Positions 17,510 to 27,337 are shown, counted from the first letter of the stretch. The stretch: 64,000 bases of DNA from Bradyrhizobium sp. 200 (GCF_023100945.1 NZ_CP064689.1:1656001-1720000); one strand, 5' to 3'. Numbers and translations: made by a program. Notes: generated from the sequence alone by a model not told the origin.

Positions 17510-18727
17510 TTAGAACTTCCTTACCAGATCCGGCGTGATCTCGCTGAGCTTGCGGATGCCGAGCAATGCGAGATCGCGGTCGATCTCGGCTTTCAAGAGC
17601 GTGATCGCGCGCTGCACGCCGGCTTCCCCACCGGCGATCGCCGCATAGAGGAAGGGGCGGCCGACCCAGACGAAATGCGCGCCGAGCGCGAGCGCCTTGA
17701 TCACGTCGGTGCCGCGGCGGATGCCGCCGTCGACCATGATCGTCATGCCCTTTGCTTCAGCCGCGATCTCCGGCAGCGTGCGCAGGCCCGACATCGTATA
17801 GTCGAGCTGGCGGCCGCCATGGTTGGACAGCATCACGCCGTCGACGCCGCTCTCGCGCGCAATGCGCGCATCCGCCGGCGAGACCAGGCCCTTGACGACG
17901 AGCTTGCCCTTCCAGCGCTTGCGAATCAGCTCGACATGCTTCCAGGCGAGCTGGTCGCGGGCGCCGATATTGCGCATCAGGTTTTTCGCCAGCACCGGCG
18001 GGCCACGCTTGGCGTCCATGTTCTCGAAATGCGGCATGCCGAAATTCTTCACGGTGCGGACCCAGGTGCCGAACAGCCAGTGCGGATGCGTGACCGTGTC
18101 CCAGAACACGCGCGGCGTGATCGCGAGCGGCACCTGAAAGCCGTTGCGGATGTTGTTCTCGCGGTTCGGCGGCACCGGCACGTCGGCGGTGACGACGAAG
18201 GTGTCGTAGCCGGCCGCCGCCACGCGATCGACCAGCGGTTCGATCCGCTCCGGCAGGCCTGCGAGATAGGCCTGATACCACGCGGCCTGATTGGCGGCGC
18301 GCACGTCCTCCAGCGTGATCAGCGACGAGGCGCTGAGGATCATCGGCACATTCTCAGACCCAGCCGCCTGCGCCAGCACGATGTCGCCGCGATAGGCGCA
18401 CAGCGCGGAAGAGCCCATCGGCGGAATTCCGAACGGCGAGGCGTAGGTCTTGCCGAACAGCGTCGCTGTCTGGTCGCGGCCGGAGACGTCGTTGAGCACG
18501 CGCGGCACGAAACCGTATTCGTCGAAGGCTTTGCGGTTGTCGCGCACGGCCGCGTCGGTCTCGGCGCCGCCGGAGATGTAGCCGTAGAGAAATTTTGGAA
18601 TCCGGCGCCGCGCCACAGGCTCGAAATCGTCGAGCGACAGATATTTTTGCAAAGCCCGCGGCACCGCGTTCTCGGTGCGGGTCACAGTCGTGGGCGGCGC
18701 AGTCACGCTTGCGGATTTGTCGAGCAC
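17510..18727 (-). CDS. FMN-dependent alpha-hydroxy-acid oxidase/dehydrogenase
   Basis: 405 residues of the lactate/glycolate oxidase family. Visible motifs: YLSLDDFEPVARRRIPKFLY, FGIPPMGSSALCAYRGD, the catalytic loop LSNHGGRQLDY with the active-site His and substrate-binding Arg, and VDGGIRRGTDVIKAL for FMN phosphate. It oxidises a 2-hydroxy acid to the 2-keto acid. The start is uncertain: GTG 18727 lies 40 bp after the MlaD stop, while longer frames run into that gene. It is the second gene of a leftward pair with mlaD-like 18768-19586. Confidence 0.87.
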   Translation of the reverse strand: MLDKSASVTAPPTTVTRTENAVPRALQKYLSLDDFEPVARRRIPKFLYGYISGGAETDAAVRDNRKAFDEYGFVPRVLNDVSGRDQTATLFGKTYASPFGIPPMGSSALCAYRGDIVLAQAAGSENVPMILSASSLITLEDVRAANQAAWYQAYLAGLPERIEPLVDRVAAAGYDTFVVTADVPVPPNRENNIRNGFQVPLAITPRVFWDTVTHPHWLFGTWVRTVKNFGMPHFENMDAKRGPPVLAKNLMRNIGARDQLAWKHVELIRKRWKGKLVVKGLVSPADARIARESGVDGVMLSNHGGRQLDYTMSGLRTLPEIAAEAKGMTIMVDGGIRRGTDVIKALALGAHFVWVGRPFLYAAIAGGEAGVQRAITLLKAEIDRDLALLGIRKLSEITPDLVRKF

Positions 18728-18767
18728 GTCGGGCGTTCCATCTTTTTGGTTATTGTGAGGAGGCAGG

Positions 18768-19586
18768 TTAACGCCGGGGCGGCGGTGGTCCACCAAATTT
18801 CTGGCCGGCCTTGTTGACGGACGCGCTGACGTCGCCAAGCATCTTTCGCGTCTCGGCGATCAACTGCCCGGATTTCTTGTCGAAACTTTCGATCAGCTCG
18901 CGCATCGAGATCACCGTCGGCAGCAATTCGCCGTCATATTTGTCGCTGGCGAGGCTGCCGAGGAAATCCTTGGTCTTGGTCAGCGCGCCGTCGACGGCGT
19001 CGACGCTGTTTTCGGCGGTCGCGATAATGCTGGTAATCTTCTCGCCGTCGCCGGACAGCGAGGCTGTAAACGTCTCGAAATTCCGCAGCGTATCCTTGAT
19101 CGCCACCTCATTGTCGGCGATCACCCGGTCGACGTTGCGCAGCGCCACGCGGATTTTTTCCTGGGTGTTGAGCGCCCCCTCCCGATCGGCGGTCAGCTCG
19201 GGAATGCCATCCGCGCCCTTTGGCGGCGGCGGCGCCTCATCCGAGCCGCCGGTGAAGGAGATCGCGGCAATGCCAGTCAGCCCCTGAAATTCGAGGCCGA
19301 CTTGCGTGTCGCTTTTCACCGGCGTGTTGCCGTCGATCATGGCAAGCGCCACGACGCGGCGCGGATGATCGAGCTTGAGCGACACCACTTCGCCGACCCG
19401 GATGCCGGCGAAATTCACGCTGCCGCCCTTGCCAAGGCCGGACGCCGAGCCTTCGAAGATGACGCGAAACGGCACCTTCTGCTTGGCGCTGACGAACTTC
19501 TGGTAGCCGAGAAACCCGCCCAGCGATCCCCCGATCAGGGCGAGGGCGAGCGTGCCGATCATCAGATTGCTGGCGCGTACCGTCAT
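18768..19586 (-). CDS. MlaD/MCE-family lipid transport protein
   Basis: 272 residues: one N-terminal membrane helix (about 8-28, LMIGTLALALIGGSLGGFLGY), an MCE domain (about 38-120, SGLGKGGSVNFAGIRVGEVV, GLTGIAAISFTGG) and a long helical tail. MlaD proteins form periplasmic rings that carry phospholipid between membranes with MlaE and MlaF. Here no MlaE/MlaF genes are adjacent. Start at ATG 19586, with GGAAGG 5 bp upstream; a longer frame adds 16 residues without a site. It is 87 bp from the EamA gene and probably co-transcribed with the FMN oxidase. Confidence 0.87.
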   Translation of the reverse strand: MTVRASNLMIGTLALALIGGSLGGFLGYQKFVSAKQKVPFRVIFEGSASGLGKGGSVNFAGIRVGEVVSLKLDHPRRVVALAMIDGNTPVKSDTQVGLEFQGLTGIAAISFTGGSDEAPPPPKGADGIPELTADREGALNTQEKIRVALRNVDRVIADNEVAIKDTLRNFETFTASLSGDGEKITSIIATAENSVDAVDGALTKTKDFLGSLASDKYDGELLPTVISMRELIESFDKKSGQLIAETRKMLGDVSASVNKAGQKFGGPPPPRR

Positions 19587-19673
19587 CGAAACCTTCCGAA
19601 CGAGGCTCCAGAAATAGCGGATTTGCCGGGCCAAGTCACCGCGGCGCTCGCTTTAGCTTCGCCCGACAAGCGG

Positions 19674-20600
19674 TCAGGCGGACGCTTTTCGCGACGCCAC
19701 AAACACCCCGGTCAGCACCAGTGCAAAGCCGATGAAGTGGAACGCTTGCGGATGCTCGCCCAGGAAAACGATCGACATGATGGTTCCGAATACCGGCACC
19801 ACATGGAAGAACGGCGCGGCGCGGTTGGCGCCGATCAGTTGTACGCCGCGATTGTAGCAGAGATAGGCGATCGTCGAGGGAAACAGCGCGACATAGAACA
19901 GCGTCAGGAGGTTCGCCGTGTCGATCTGCATCCGCGGCCGCGCGAACAGTTCCCAGATGAACAGCGGGATCAGGCAGGCCGCGCCGGCCCCGAAGGTGAA
20001 GGCGACGAACGACAGGCCGTGGATGTCGGGGCGTTTCAGCGACAGCACCGAATAGATCCCGAAGATCGCAAGCGCCACGATGAAGATCAGGTCGCCGCGG
20101 TTGAACTCGATATTGGAAAGCTTGGTGAGGTCGCCATGCATCAGGATGATGAGCACGCCGGCCATCGACAGCATGACGCCCGCCGCCTGCGCCAGCGTCA
20201 GCCGCACCCCGAGCAGCAGCAGCGACCACACCGCGACCACCAGCGGGCCTGCCGACTGCAACAGAAGCGTGTTCAGCGCCTGGGTGTGCTCGAGCGCCCA
20301 GTATTGCAGGGTATTGAACGCGCCGATGCCGGTGATGGAAAGCAGGATCATGATGCCGAGGCGGCCGCGGATCGCGGCCCAGTCGCGCGCCAGGTGCTTC
20401 CAGGCAAAGGGGAGGATGATCAGGAATGCGAACGACCAGCGCAGGAACGAAAGCGTCACCGGCTGGATGTGGCCGGCGGCCATCCGTCCGACGATGGCGT
20501 TGCCGGCCCAGCACAGCGCGGTGATGCTGAGCAGCAGATAAGGCTGGTTGGCGAGCCAGTTCCCGGATGGGGCGGATGAGGTCTGGTCGGTAGCCGTCAT
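19674..20600 (-). CDS. EamA-family (DMT) transporter, second copy
   Basis: 308-residue protein with about ten membrane helices. It shares long matched segments with the EamA protein at 10501-11439 (WLANQPYLLLSITALCWAGN, NRAAPFFHVVPVFGTIMSIV, and the C-terminal ASRKASA), so the two are paralogues about 9 kb apart on the same strand. Function: export of an unknown small metabolite. It is the first gene of the leftward group that continues with the MlaD and FMN oxidase genes, though 87 bp separate them. Confidence 0.88.
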   Translation of the reverse strand: MTATDQTSSAPSGNWLANQPYLLLSITALCWAGNAIVGRMAAGHIQPVTLSFLRWSFAFLIILPFAWKHLARDWAAIRGRLGIMILLSITGIGAFNTLQYWALEHTQALNTLLLQSAGPLVVAVWSLLLLGVRLTLAQAAGVMLSMAGVLIILMHGDLTKLSNIEFNRGDLIFIVALAIFGIYSVLSLKRPDIHGLSFVAFTFGAGAACLIPLFIWELFARPRMQIDTANLLTLFYVALFPSTIAYLCYNRGVQLIGANRAAPFFHVVPVFGTIMSIVFLGEHPQAFHFIGFALVLTGVFVASRKASA

Positions 20601-20983
20601 TGAAGGATAAGGCCCGGTTCATGGCGCCGTGGCCCGCCCGGCTGACGTCGCCGGGCCGGAATGCAGCCCGGCCCCCGTCACAGACACGGATTTGCGGTGC
20701 TCATCAATGGTGCAAGATGCATCGCGACTATGCAGCCCGACTCGACTATTCCCGTTGCCTGTTCGTTACCTGTTGTTTGGGGTTGCCAGCGGGTAGGCGA
20801 ATATGCAATCAAAGGACGATTGATTCACGCAACCCAACCTTTGTTTGTTTTTTCGGGTCGCGTGCGATTTTTCCGGGTTATTTTCAAGTAGTCGGGCGTT
20901 CGATCGTTGGGACCACGGGTTTGCGGGCGGCTGCGCTTTCGGCGGCTTCCTCTCTCCGTGAGGTCGAATTCTAATTTCTATAG
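20601..20983. other. gap without a recognised gene
   Basis: 383 bases holding the promoter side of the EamA gene and of the small gene at 20984. A T/G-rich segment around 20838-20880 (TTTGTTTGTTTTTTCGGG) is below average GC. No RNA gene, repeat family or coding sequence seen. Confidence 0.4.
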
Positions 20984-21175
20984 ATGATGGGTCATCCCTT
21001 GAACAAGCCAATGTCGGCCGAAGAAGCCGAAGCCGAAACGCGTCACCAGTTTGCCGTTCGCGCCAATTCCATCCTGGCGTTCATCGAATGCGAGGAGGAG
21101 CAGCGCCCGAAACTGCGCCAGGCCATCATCGAGGCGATGCTATGGGCGCAGACACAGCGCAAACTCAGCGGATAG
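20984..21175 (+). CDS. small conserved-looking acidic protein
   Basis: 63 residues, mostly helical, with AEAETRHQFAVRANSILAFI and a tail AIIEAMLWAQTQRKLSG. Balanced charge and strong codon bias make it look real. Start is ambiguous between ATG 20984/20987, TTG 20999 and ATG 21011. It is convergent with ybaK, 26 bp away. I do not recognise a function. Confidence 0.6.
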   Translation: MMGHPLNKPMSAEEAEAETRHQFAVRANSILAFIECEEEQRPKLRQAIIEAMLWAQTQRKLSG

Positions 21176-21201
21176 GGCGGCCGTGCCGAAGCGAAGGCCG
21201 C

Positions 21202-21675
21202 TCACGCCACGAGCGCGCGCGCGATCGCGCCTGCCGCCTTCACGGCGTCCTGGGGAGCGAGTTCGACCTGCAGGCCGCGCTGGCCGCCATTGAGGAACAC
21301 GCTGGCATGGCCGAGCGCCGCCTCCTCGATCGCGACCGGTACGCGCTTCTTCTGCCCGAACGGCGAGATGCCGCCGACATGATAGCCGGTCAGCCGTTCG
21401 GCATCCGCCGGCCGCATCATCTTGGCTGCCTTGGCGGCAAAGGCGCTGGCGAGTTTTTTCATGCTGACTTCGCAATCCGACGGCACCACGGCGCAGACCG
21501 GCCTGCCGTCGACCTCGGCCATCAGCGTCTTGAGCACGCGCGCAGGCTCAACGCCGAGCGCTTCCGCCGCCTGCAGCCCGATACTCGCCGCATCCGGATC
21601 GTAGTCGTAGGCATGCAGGGTGAATTTCACGCCAAGCTTTTCCAGCGCCTGGGTCGCACGGGTGGTTTTCGACAT
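21202..21675 (-). CDS. ybaK: Cys-tRNA(Pro) deacylase YbaK/EbsC
   Basis: 157 residues (family about 160). YbaK hydrolyses cysteine wrongly attached to tRNA-Pro. Features: MSKTTRATQALEKLGVKF at the start, VLKTLMAEVDG with the catalytic lysine region, GGISPFGQKKRVPV, and VFLNGGQRGLQVEL near the end, all typical. Start at ATG 21675, which follows GGAAAGG closely; a longer frame adds 17 residues with no support. Confidence 0.9.
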   Translation of the reverse strand: MSKTTRATQALEKLGVKFTLHAYDYDPDAASIGLQAAEALGVEPARVLKTLMAEVDGRPVCAVVPSDCEVSMKKLASAFAAKAAKMMRPADAERLTGYHVGGISPFGQKKRVPVAIEEAALGHASVFLNGGQRGLQVELAPQDAVKAAGAIARALVA

Positions 21676-21880
21676 GGCCTTTCCGTCATTGCCGGATGTT
21701 AATGCGTCCTCGCCCGGGCGGCTCAAAATATTCCGGGGATATCAATGGGTTGGAGCTGTTCTAAGGCCCCCTTAAAGCTGCCTTCTTGCTTGCCTAGAGC
21801 ACCCGCTTCCTTTATCCGGTGGGGCTGCCTCGCAGGCAAACGGCCCCGGCCGTGATTTTGGCTGGGCAGGCTATAGCGTT

Positions 21881-22076
21881 TTCAAGCGAAGTGGATACCG
21901 GTTCGCGTGAAGAAAACGCGTCAAAACAAAAGACGGAGGTCGGTTCTGATTTATCAGAACCGGGCTCCAACGCATGATCCGGAAAAGTGGGTACCGGTTT
22001 TCCGACCAGATCATGCGCAAAACTAAAGAGAGCATGATCCGGAAAAGTGGAGACCGGTTTTCCGGAGAGGTCATGC
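21881..22076. repeat. array of GCATGATCCGGAAAAGTGG-type repeat units upstream of purA
   Basis: Two full units (21972-22016 and 22032-22076) run from GCATGATCCGGAAAAGTGG through ACCGGTTTTCCG to TCATGC, each an imperfect inverted repeat. A related half unit is at 21881-21927 (AAGCGAAGTGGATACCGGTT, then AAAACGCGTCAAAAC). Between them CGGTTCTGAtttaTCAGAACCG forms a hairpin. This family is common between genes in Bradyrhizobium and relatives. It occupies most of the 435-bp gap before purA, so the purA promoter lies in or before it. Confidence 0.85.
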
Positions 22077-22110
22077 TGGGACCATCAGATTTGCAGGGAA
22101 TAGCTTAGAA

Positions 22111-23403
22111 ATGGCCAATGTTGTCGTCGTCGGCGCCCAGTGGGGCGACGAAGGGAAGGGCAAGATCGTCGACTGGCTGTCGGAGCAGGCCGATATCGTC
22201 GTGCGCTTCCAGGGCGGCCACAATGCCGGCCATACGCTCGTCATCAATGGCGAGACCTACAAGCTGGCGCTGCTGCCCTCGGGCGTGCTGCGGCCTTCGA
22301 AGCTGGCCGTCATCGGCAATGGCGTGGTGTTCGACCCGCAGGCCTTCCTCGATGAGGTGACAAAACTGAAGGGCCAGGGCGTCGCCATCAGCCCGGAAAA
22401 CCTCCGCGTCGCCGAGAACGTCACGCTGATCCTGCCGCTGCACCGCGAGCTCGATGCGCTGCGCGAATCATCCAACGCCAACACCGCCATCGGCACCACC
22501 CGCCGCGGCATCGGGCCGGCCTATGAAGACAAGGTCGGCCGCCGCGCCATCCGCTTGATGGACCTCGCCGACCTCGACACGCTGCCGCACAAGATCGACC
22601 GCCTGCTGGCGCATCACAACGCGCTGCGCCGCGGGCTCAATCTGGAGGAGATCGACGGCGGCGGCATCCTGAAGGAGCTCACCACGTTCGCGCCAAAGCT
22701 GTTGCCCTATGCTGAGACGGTGTGGCGGCTGCTCGACATCAAACGCCGCGAGGGCAAACGCATCCTGTTCGAGGGCGCGCAGGGCGCGTTGCTGGATGTC
22801 GACCACGGCACCTATCCCTACGTCACCTCGTCCAACACGGTGGCCGCGCAGGCGGCGACCGGCACCGGCATGGGCCCGGGCACGGTCGGCTACGTGCTCG
22901 GCATCTGCAAGGCCTATACGACCCGCGTCGGCCAGGGGCCGTTTCCGACCGAACTCAACAACGAGATCGGCGAGGAGATCGGCCGCCGCGGCAAGGAGTT
23001 TGGCGTCAACACCGGGCGCAAGCGCCGCTGCGGCTGGTTCGATGCAGTGCTGGTGCGGCAGACTGTCCGCACCTGCGGCATCACCGGGCTCGCACTTACC
23101 AAACTCGATATTCTCGACGGCTTCGACACCATCGAGGTCTGCACCGGCTACATGCTGGACGGCAAGGAAATCGACCATCTGCCGGCGGGCGAGGGTGCCC
23201 AGGCCCGGGTGGTGCCGGTCTACGAGACCATCGAAGGCTGGAAGGAGCCGACCGCCAACGCCCGTTCCTGGGCAGATCTCCCCGCCCAGGCGATTAAATA
23301 TGTCCGACGAGTCGAGGAACTCGTGGGTTGTCCGATTGCATTGCTTTCCACCAGCCCCGAACGCGAGGATACTATCCTGGTGCAGAACCCGTTCGAGGCT
23401 TAA
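22111..23403 (+). CDS. purA: adenylosuccinate synthetase
   Basis: 430 residues, full length. Catalyses GTP-dependent joining of IMP and aspartate, the first committed step to AMP. The P-loop-like [16 protein letters not shown] holds D13; GGHNAGHT holds H41; further family blocks are [17 protein letters not shown], the GTP-side [16 protein letters not shown], and the end segment [12 protein letters not shown]. The next gene begins 37 bp downstream and is probably co-transcribed. Confidence 0.97.
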   Translation: MANVVVVGAQWGDEGKGKIVDWLSEQADIVVRFQGGHNAGHTLVINGETYKLALLPSGVLRPSKLAVIGNGVVFDPQAFLDEVTKLKGQGVAISPENLRVAENVTLILPLHRELDALRESSNANTAIGTTRRGIGPAYEDKVGRRAIRLMDLADLDTLPHKIDRLLAHHNALRRGLNLEEIDGGGILKELTTFAPKLLPYAETVWRLLDIKRREGKRILFEGAQGALLDVDHGTYPYVTSSNTVAAQAATGTGMGPGTVGYVLGICKAYTTRVGQGPFPTELNNEIGEEIGRRGKEFGVNTGRKRRCGWFDAVLVRQTVRTCGITGLALTKLDILDGFDTIEVCTGYMLDGKEIDHLPAGEGAQARVVPVYETIEGWKEPTANARSWADLPAQAIKYVRRVEELVGCPIALLSTSPEREDTILVQNPFEA

Positions 23404-23440
23404 CGGGATGTTACGGCCGGGCCAGCAGTATTGAAAAGAA

Positions 23441-25033
23441 ATGGCTGATTATTACCCGCTGATCGCACGCGCTATTGCCGGCCTGGATCCTAATGCTCCA
23501 GGCGAGAGCCGGCGTGCGCTCTATGAGCGGGCTCGCACCGCGCTGATCGCGCAGTTGCGCAGCGTTCAGCCGCCGCTTTCCGAATCCGAAATCACCCGCG
23601 AGCGGCTGTCGCTGGAAGAGGCCGTGCGCAAGGTCGAATCGGAAGCCGCCCAGCGCGCCCGCGAGGCCTCGCGGCCCGGCGGCGAGGCCTTCCGCCGAGC
23701 CAATGCGCGTCCGCCGGACGCCGCACCTTCCGCGGCCGGCCCAGCGCCCGGCTCCGCACCACGTCCGCGTCCGCCCGGTCAAGGTCCCTCGCGCGATGCG
23801 CGTCCGCCGCTTGGCCAAAGTGAGCAACGCCCGCCGCGCGATCTGCGTGCCGATGCGCCGCCGCCCGGCGCGCCGCGCCCGCAGCCGCCGCAGATTCCGA
23901 TGCAGGATGCCGGCCCGCCGCCGGTCCGCGGTCCCCGCCGCGGTCCCGGCAACGGCGGCCCGCCGCCGATGCCGCCGCAGCCGCCAGGCATGCGCGGGTT
24001 CCGCGACATCGCCGCCGACGCCGACGATCTCGGCCGCGCCGCGGCGCAAGCCAACCGTGCCGCGCGAAAAACCTACGCCAACGTGCCGTCGCCCTCGCCG
24101 GAATTCGACCGGCTCGAGCCGAGCATGGAAAACCGCGGCGCCGATCCCGAGGCGCCCTATTCGTATGACGAGTCGGCAGAAGAGGCCGACCGCTACGCGC
24201 CGCAGCCGCCGCTGCGCGATCGCCCGCGGCTGTCGCAGGATCGCGACCGCGAGCCGAAGAAGCCCGCCCGCACAGGCGCGGCGTTTCCGTTCAAGAGCGC
24301 GATTGCGGTCGGCATCGTGCTCATTCTGGTCGGCGCCGGCATCCTGTGGGGCAAGTCGGCCGTCACGGCCGTAAGCGGCCTGTTCAAATCCTCCCCCGTG
24401 GTGGAAGCGCAGAAGGATCCGGCCGCGCCGCAGTCGCGACCGAAGATCCCCGATCGCGTCGGCCAGCCGTCGCCAGGCGAGAACGTGGCGCCCGTGGCGC
24501 AGCGCGTCGTGCTGTATGACGAGGATCCGTCCGATCCCAAGGGCAAGCAATATGTCGGCTCGGTGGTCTGGCGCACCGAACCGATCAAGTCCAGCGGCAA
24601 CCAGAAGCCTGATATCGCCGTGCGCGCCGACATCGAGATTCCCGACCGCAAGTTCAAGATGACGATGTCGTTCCGCCGCAATACCGACTCGTCGCTGCCG
24701 GCGAGCCACACCGCGGAACTGACCTTCATCCTGCCGCAGGATTTCTCCGGCGGCGGCGTCGGCAACGTGCCGGGCATTTTGATGAAGTCCAACGAGCAGG
24801 CGCGCGGCACGCCGCTGGCGGGTCTTGCCGTGAAAGTCACCGACGGCTTCTTCCTGGTCGGCCTCTCCAACGTCGATTCCGACCGCGCCCGCAATTTGCA
24901 GCTCCTGAAGGAGCGCTCCTGGTTCGACGTGCCGCTGGTCTACGTCAACCAGCGCCGCGCCATCATTGCGATCGAAAAGGGCGGCCCCGGCGAACGCGCG
25001 TTCAACGACGCGTTCGCGTTGTGGGGCGAGTAG
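23441..25033 (+). CDS. proline-rich single-pass membrane protein, unknown function
   Basis: 530 residues. N-terminal helical part 1-90 (YYPLIARAIAGLDPNAPGES, then ALYERARTALIAQLRSVQP). Residues 90-190 are very rich in Pro, Arg and Gly and look disordered. One membrane helix lies at about 285-306 (SAIAVGIVLILVGAGILWG). The C-terminal 180 residues look folded (VVLYDEDPSDPKGKQYVGSV; FILPQDFSGGGVGNVPGILM). Probably cytoplasmic N-terminus and periplasmic C-terminus. No family recognised. It follows purA by 37 bp. A hairpin AGATCGAT-CGCTAA-ATCGATCT lies 58 bp past its stop (25092-25113). Confidence 0.8.
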   Translation: MADYYPLIARAIAGLDPNAPGESRRALYERARTALIAQLRSVQPPLSESEITRERLSLEEAVRKVESEAAQRAREASRPGGEAFRRANARPPDAAPSAAGPAPGSAPRPRPPGQGPSRDARPPLGQSEQRPPRDLRADAPPPGAPRPQPPQIPMQDAGPPPVRGPRRGPGNGGPPPMPPQPPGMRGFRDIAADADDLGRAAAQANRAARKTYANVPSPSPEFDRLEPSMENRGADPEAPYSYDESAEEADRYAPQPPLRDRPRLSQDRDREPKKPARTGAAFPFKSAIAVGIVLILVGAGILWGKSAVTAVSGLFKSSPVVEAQKDPAAPQSRPKIPDRVGQPSPGENVAPVAQRVVLYDEDPSDPKGKQYVGSVVWRTEPIKSSGNQKPDIAVRADIEIPDRKFKMTMSFRRNTDSSLPASHTAELTFILPQDFSGGGVGNVPGILMKSNEQARGTPLAGLAVKVTDGFFLVGLSNVDSDRARNLQLLKERSWFDVPLVYVNQRRAIIAIEKGGPGERAFNDAFALWGE

Positions 25034-25211
25034 CTGCCGAGCGCGCAGCAAATGCGCTCTCAGGCCTGGGCTGATCTACGCTGAGCGGGGAAGATCGATC
25101 GCTAAATCGATCTCTGCGCGGGTAGCGAAAGAGTCCAGTGAGAAGACAGCCTCAGCATTGCACATCATCCGGCTGAGGCCGTTCGCCTTCGTCTTCGCGC
25201 GAAGCGACCGG

Positions 25212-25478
25212 TCACTCGGCGGTGGCGGCTCGCCTCCGTGCGGCATGCTCGCGGTCCATCACGGCACGGCAGCCCGGACTGACCTGCGCGCGATGCCTGA
25301 CCATGCAGGCGGTGATGCGCTGGACGTTGGGGACCTCATGGCCGCATAGCCGCATGGCGTCGCCCGTGCACATCTGCTGCGCCTCCGAGAAGGCAAGGCT
25401 CGGGCGTGCGGAAAGGGCCGTCGCCGCGGAGGCGATGGCGAAGAGAAGTGCAATTTTGCTTGTACGATGGAAAGTCAT
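25212..25478 (-). CDS. small secreted four-cysteine protein
   Basis: 88 residues: signal peptide (about 1-29, ending SLAF) then a mature helical part with four cysteines in the pattern QMCTGDAMRLCGHEVPN, ITACMVRHR and PGCRAVMD, which could form two disulfides. I have the impression of a recurring family in Bradyrhizobium but know of no function. ATG 25478 follows GGGGA with 9-bp spacing; five more residues upstream have no support. It is convergent with 23441-25033. Confidence 0.75.
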   Translation of the reverse strand: MTFHRTSKIALLFAIASAATALSARPSLAFSEAQQMCTGDAMRLCGHEVPNVQRITACMVRHRAQVSPGCRAVMDREHAARRRAATAE

Positions 25479-25762
25479 CGATGCGTTCCCCAAGGTTGCG
25501 GCGATGCTGGCCGCGGTTCATTGGGGGCGCTGCACGCGGTTTGCGCTGCCGCATGCGTCATCCATCACGCGGGAGACACCCGGTGTGGTTGCTCGAATTC
25601 TGCCGATGTCCGAATCAAAAGTGCTGCGCCGCCCAGATGCGAATTATGCGCCAATGCTGCGAAGCTGCAATGGCTCGCGCCAACACTTCCTACGACTGTT
25701 GCGTGCGCGCCACGTCGAGCGGGCGGCATCCATGACCTCCGATTTCCGTCATTCCACCTCCG

Positions 25763-25860
25763 CTGTCATACCCCGCGAAGGCGGGGTATCCAGTACGCCG
25801 CAGCTTCTCGACGCACTACGGGCGTCTCTGGAATACTGGATCACCCGCGGGTGATGACAG
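25763..25860. repeat. intergenic palindromic repeat, CTGTCrTAC family, copy 2
   Basis: Ends CTGTCATACC and GATGACAG, inner GTATCCAGTA/AATACTGGAT and an apical CACCCGCGGGTG. Same family as 11571-11674, with six bases missing from the apical arm. It fills part of the 731-bp gap 25479-26209, in which I see no gene. Confidence 0.85.
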
Positions 25861-26209
25861 TTTTGTGTGGATTGTAGCGACGAGACGTCCTCAACCGGGC
25901 GGTGCCCCTCGATGGCACCCAGCCGGTCGGGCTCGCCTTCCGCGCCGCAAAACTCAGTATAAATGCGGAAAATCCCGGGTTCGAAACAACCACCCGTTAG
26001 GGAAGCCTGGGTACGATAGGCGGCTGTTGCTCGCACCCGCCTTGTTGCTTTCGCTGGAATTAAAAGGCTGCCGAAAGCGGCCTTTCGAATGGCGTTCAAA
26101 TGCTTGTTCATTCCGCTGCCGATGGATTCACGAAGACCCCGGCCATCCGTGCGATGGGGCGTGAGGTCGTGCGGCGAGCCGGCACGACCGGTGTGGAGGT
26201 GGGATAGCC

Positions 26210-27337
26210 ATGCCTGCCGCACAGTCGGATCTGCGCGAGGAATTGAACGGCGCCGAAGAGGACGGACCGGAGCACGATGCCCGAATTTTCGGGGAGGTGA
26301 CGGACCTGTTCCTGTCCAATGTCGGTCGCCTCGGTGACTCGCAGATCGCTGCGGTCGACGGCGTCCTCGCCCACCTGGTCGGGCGGGTGGAAGCAACGAC
26401 CGTGATCCAGCTCAGCGAGGCGCTGTCCACCGTCGACCGGGCCCCGCGCCAGACGATCCGCAAGCTTGCGTTCCACGAACAGCCCCAGGTGGCTGCGCCG
26501 GTTCTGAGAAGCTCCAACTGTCTGGCGGAAACAGACCTTCTTGAAATCATCAAAGGCCGCAGCCAGCAGCATCTCTTGGCGATCTGCGACCGGACGACGC
26601 TCAACGAAGCGCTGACGGACGCGCTGATGAGATTTGGCGACGTCAGCGTCTCCAACGCGCTCGCCCGCAACGCGGGGGCTCGGTTCTCGGAGTGCGGTTA
26701 CGCGACGCTGGTAGGGCGCGCGGAGCGTGACGAGGGGCTGGCGGAAAAGCTCGGCGTTCGCCTGGACATTCCCGGCAGCTTGCTGCGGGAGCTCATTGGC
26801 AAGGTTGCCGACGTCGTCCGCGCGCGGTTCCTGACGGGGTCGCGACCTGTCGCACGCGGGAAAGCCCAAAATTCCGCGGCGACCGCCGGACAGGTGGCCC
26901 GGAAGGCGATCGACTACACCCAGGCGCAAAGCGAGGTCGTTGCGCTCAATCGCACCGGCAAGCTCAACGATTCGATCGTGAACCGGTTTGCGGTGAGGGG
27001 CGAATACACCCACGTGGTCGCAGCCCTTGCCTTGAAGGCCGACGTCAAGGTCGAGGCGATCGAACCTTTGCTCGAAGCCGATCGGGTGTATGGACTGATC
27101 GTCGCCTGCAAGGCCGCCCAGGTGAGCTGGTCGACAACGACGATGATCGTCCGCAACCGGCCCCATTGCCCGCCATCCACCGACCGGGAACTCGAACAAT
27201 GCGTGGCGGTGTATGAGTCCTTGCTGCTGTCGGTGGCGCAATGGACGATCCGGTTCGGGTCGGATCGGATTCTTGCCAAGAAGAGCGAGCCTGCCGCGGC
27301 GCCGACGCCGGGCAAGAAGGTGAGCCAGCCTGCTTGA
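26210..27337 (+). CDS. DUF2336 domain-containing protein
   Basis: 375-residue soluble, mostly helical protein matching the alphaproteobacterial DUF2336 family: HARIFGEVTDLFLSNVGRLG at about 23-42, LREELIGKVADVVRARFL mid-protein and a helical C-terminal half (RTGKLNDSIVNRFAVRGEYT). The family resembles tandem helical repeat proteins and has no settled function; members often lie near regulatory or polar-localised proteins. It precedes a small membrane protein and a two-component pair on the same strand. A 9-bp hairpin follows 82 bp after the stop. Confidence 0.85.
   Translation: MPAAQSDLREELNGAEEDGPEHDARIFGEVTDLFLSNVGRLGDSQIAAVDGVLAHLVGRVEATTVIQLSEALSTVDRAPRQTIRKLAFHEQPQVAAPVLRSSNCLAETDLLEIIKGRSQQHLLAICDRTTLNEALTDALMRFGDVSVSNALARNAGARFSECGYATLVGRAERDEGLAEKLGVRLDIPGSLLRELIGKVADVVRARFLTGSRPVARGKAQNSAATAGQVARKAIDYTQAQSEVVALNRTGKLNDSIVNRFAVRGEYTHVVAALALKADVKVEAIEPLLEADRVYGLIVACKAAQVSWSTTTMIVRNRPHCPPSTDRELEQCVAVYESLLLSVAQWTIRFGSDRILAKKSEPAAAPTPGKKVSQPA

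Noticed and set aside
21881..22076. Repeat units before purA as a regulatory RNA
   Set aside because: The units match an intergenic repeat family scattered in these genomes rather than a purA-specific leader.
23411..25051. 546-codon antisense frame across the proline-rich protein
   Set aside because: Proline/arginine codons read backwards as Gly/Arg/Ala; no ribosome site or family.
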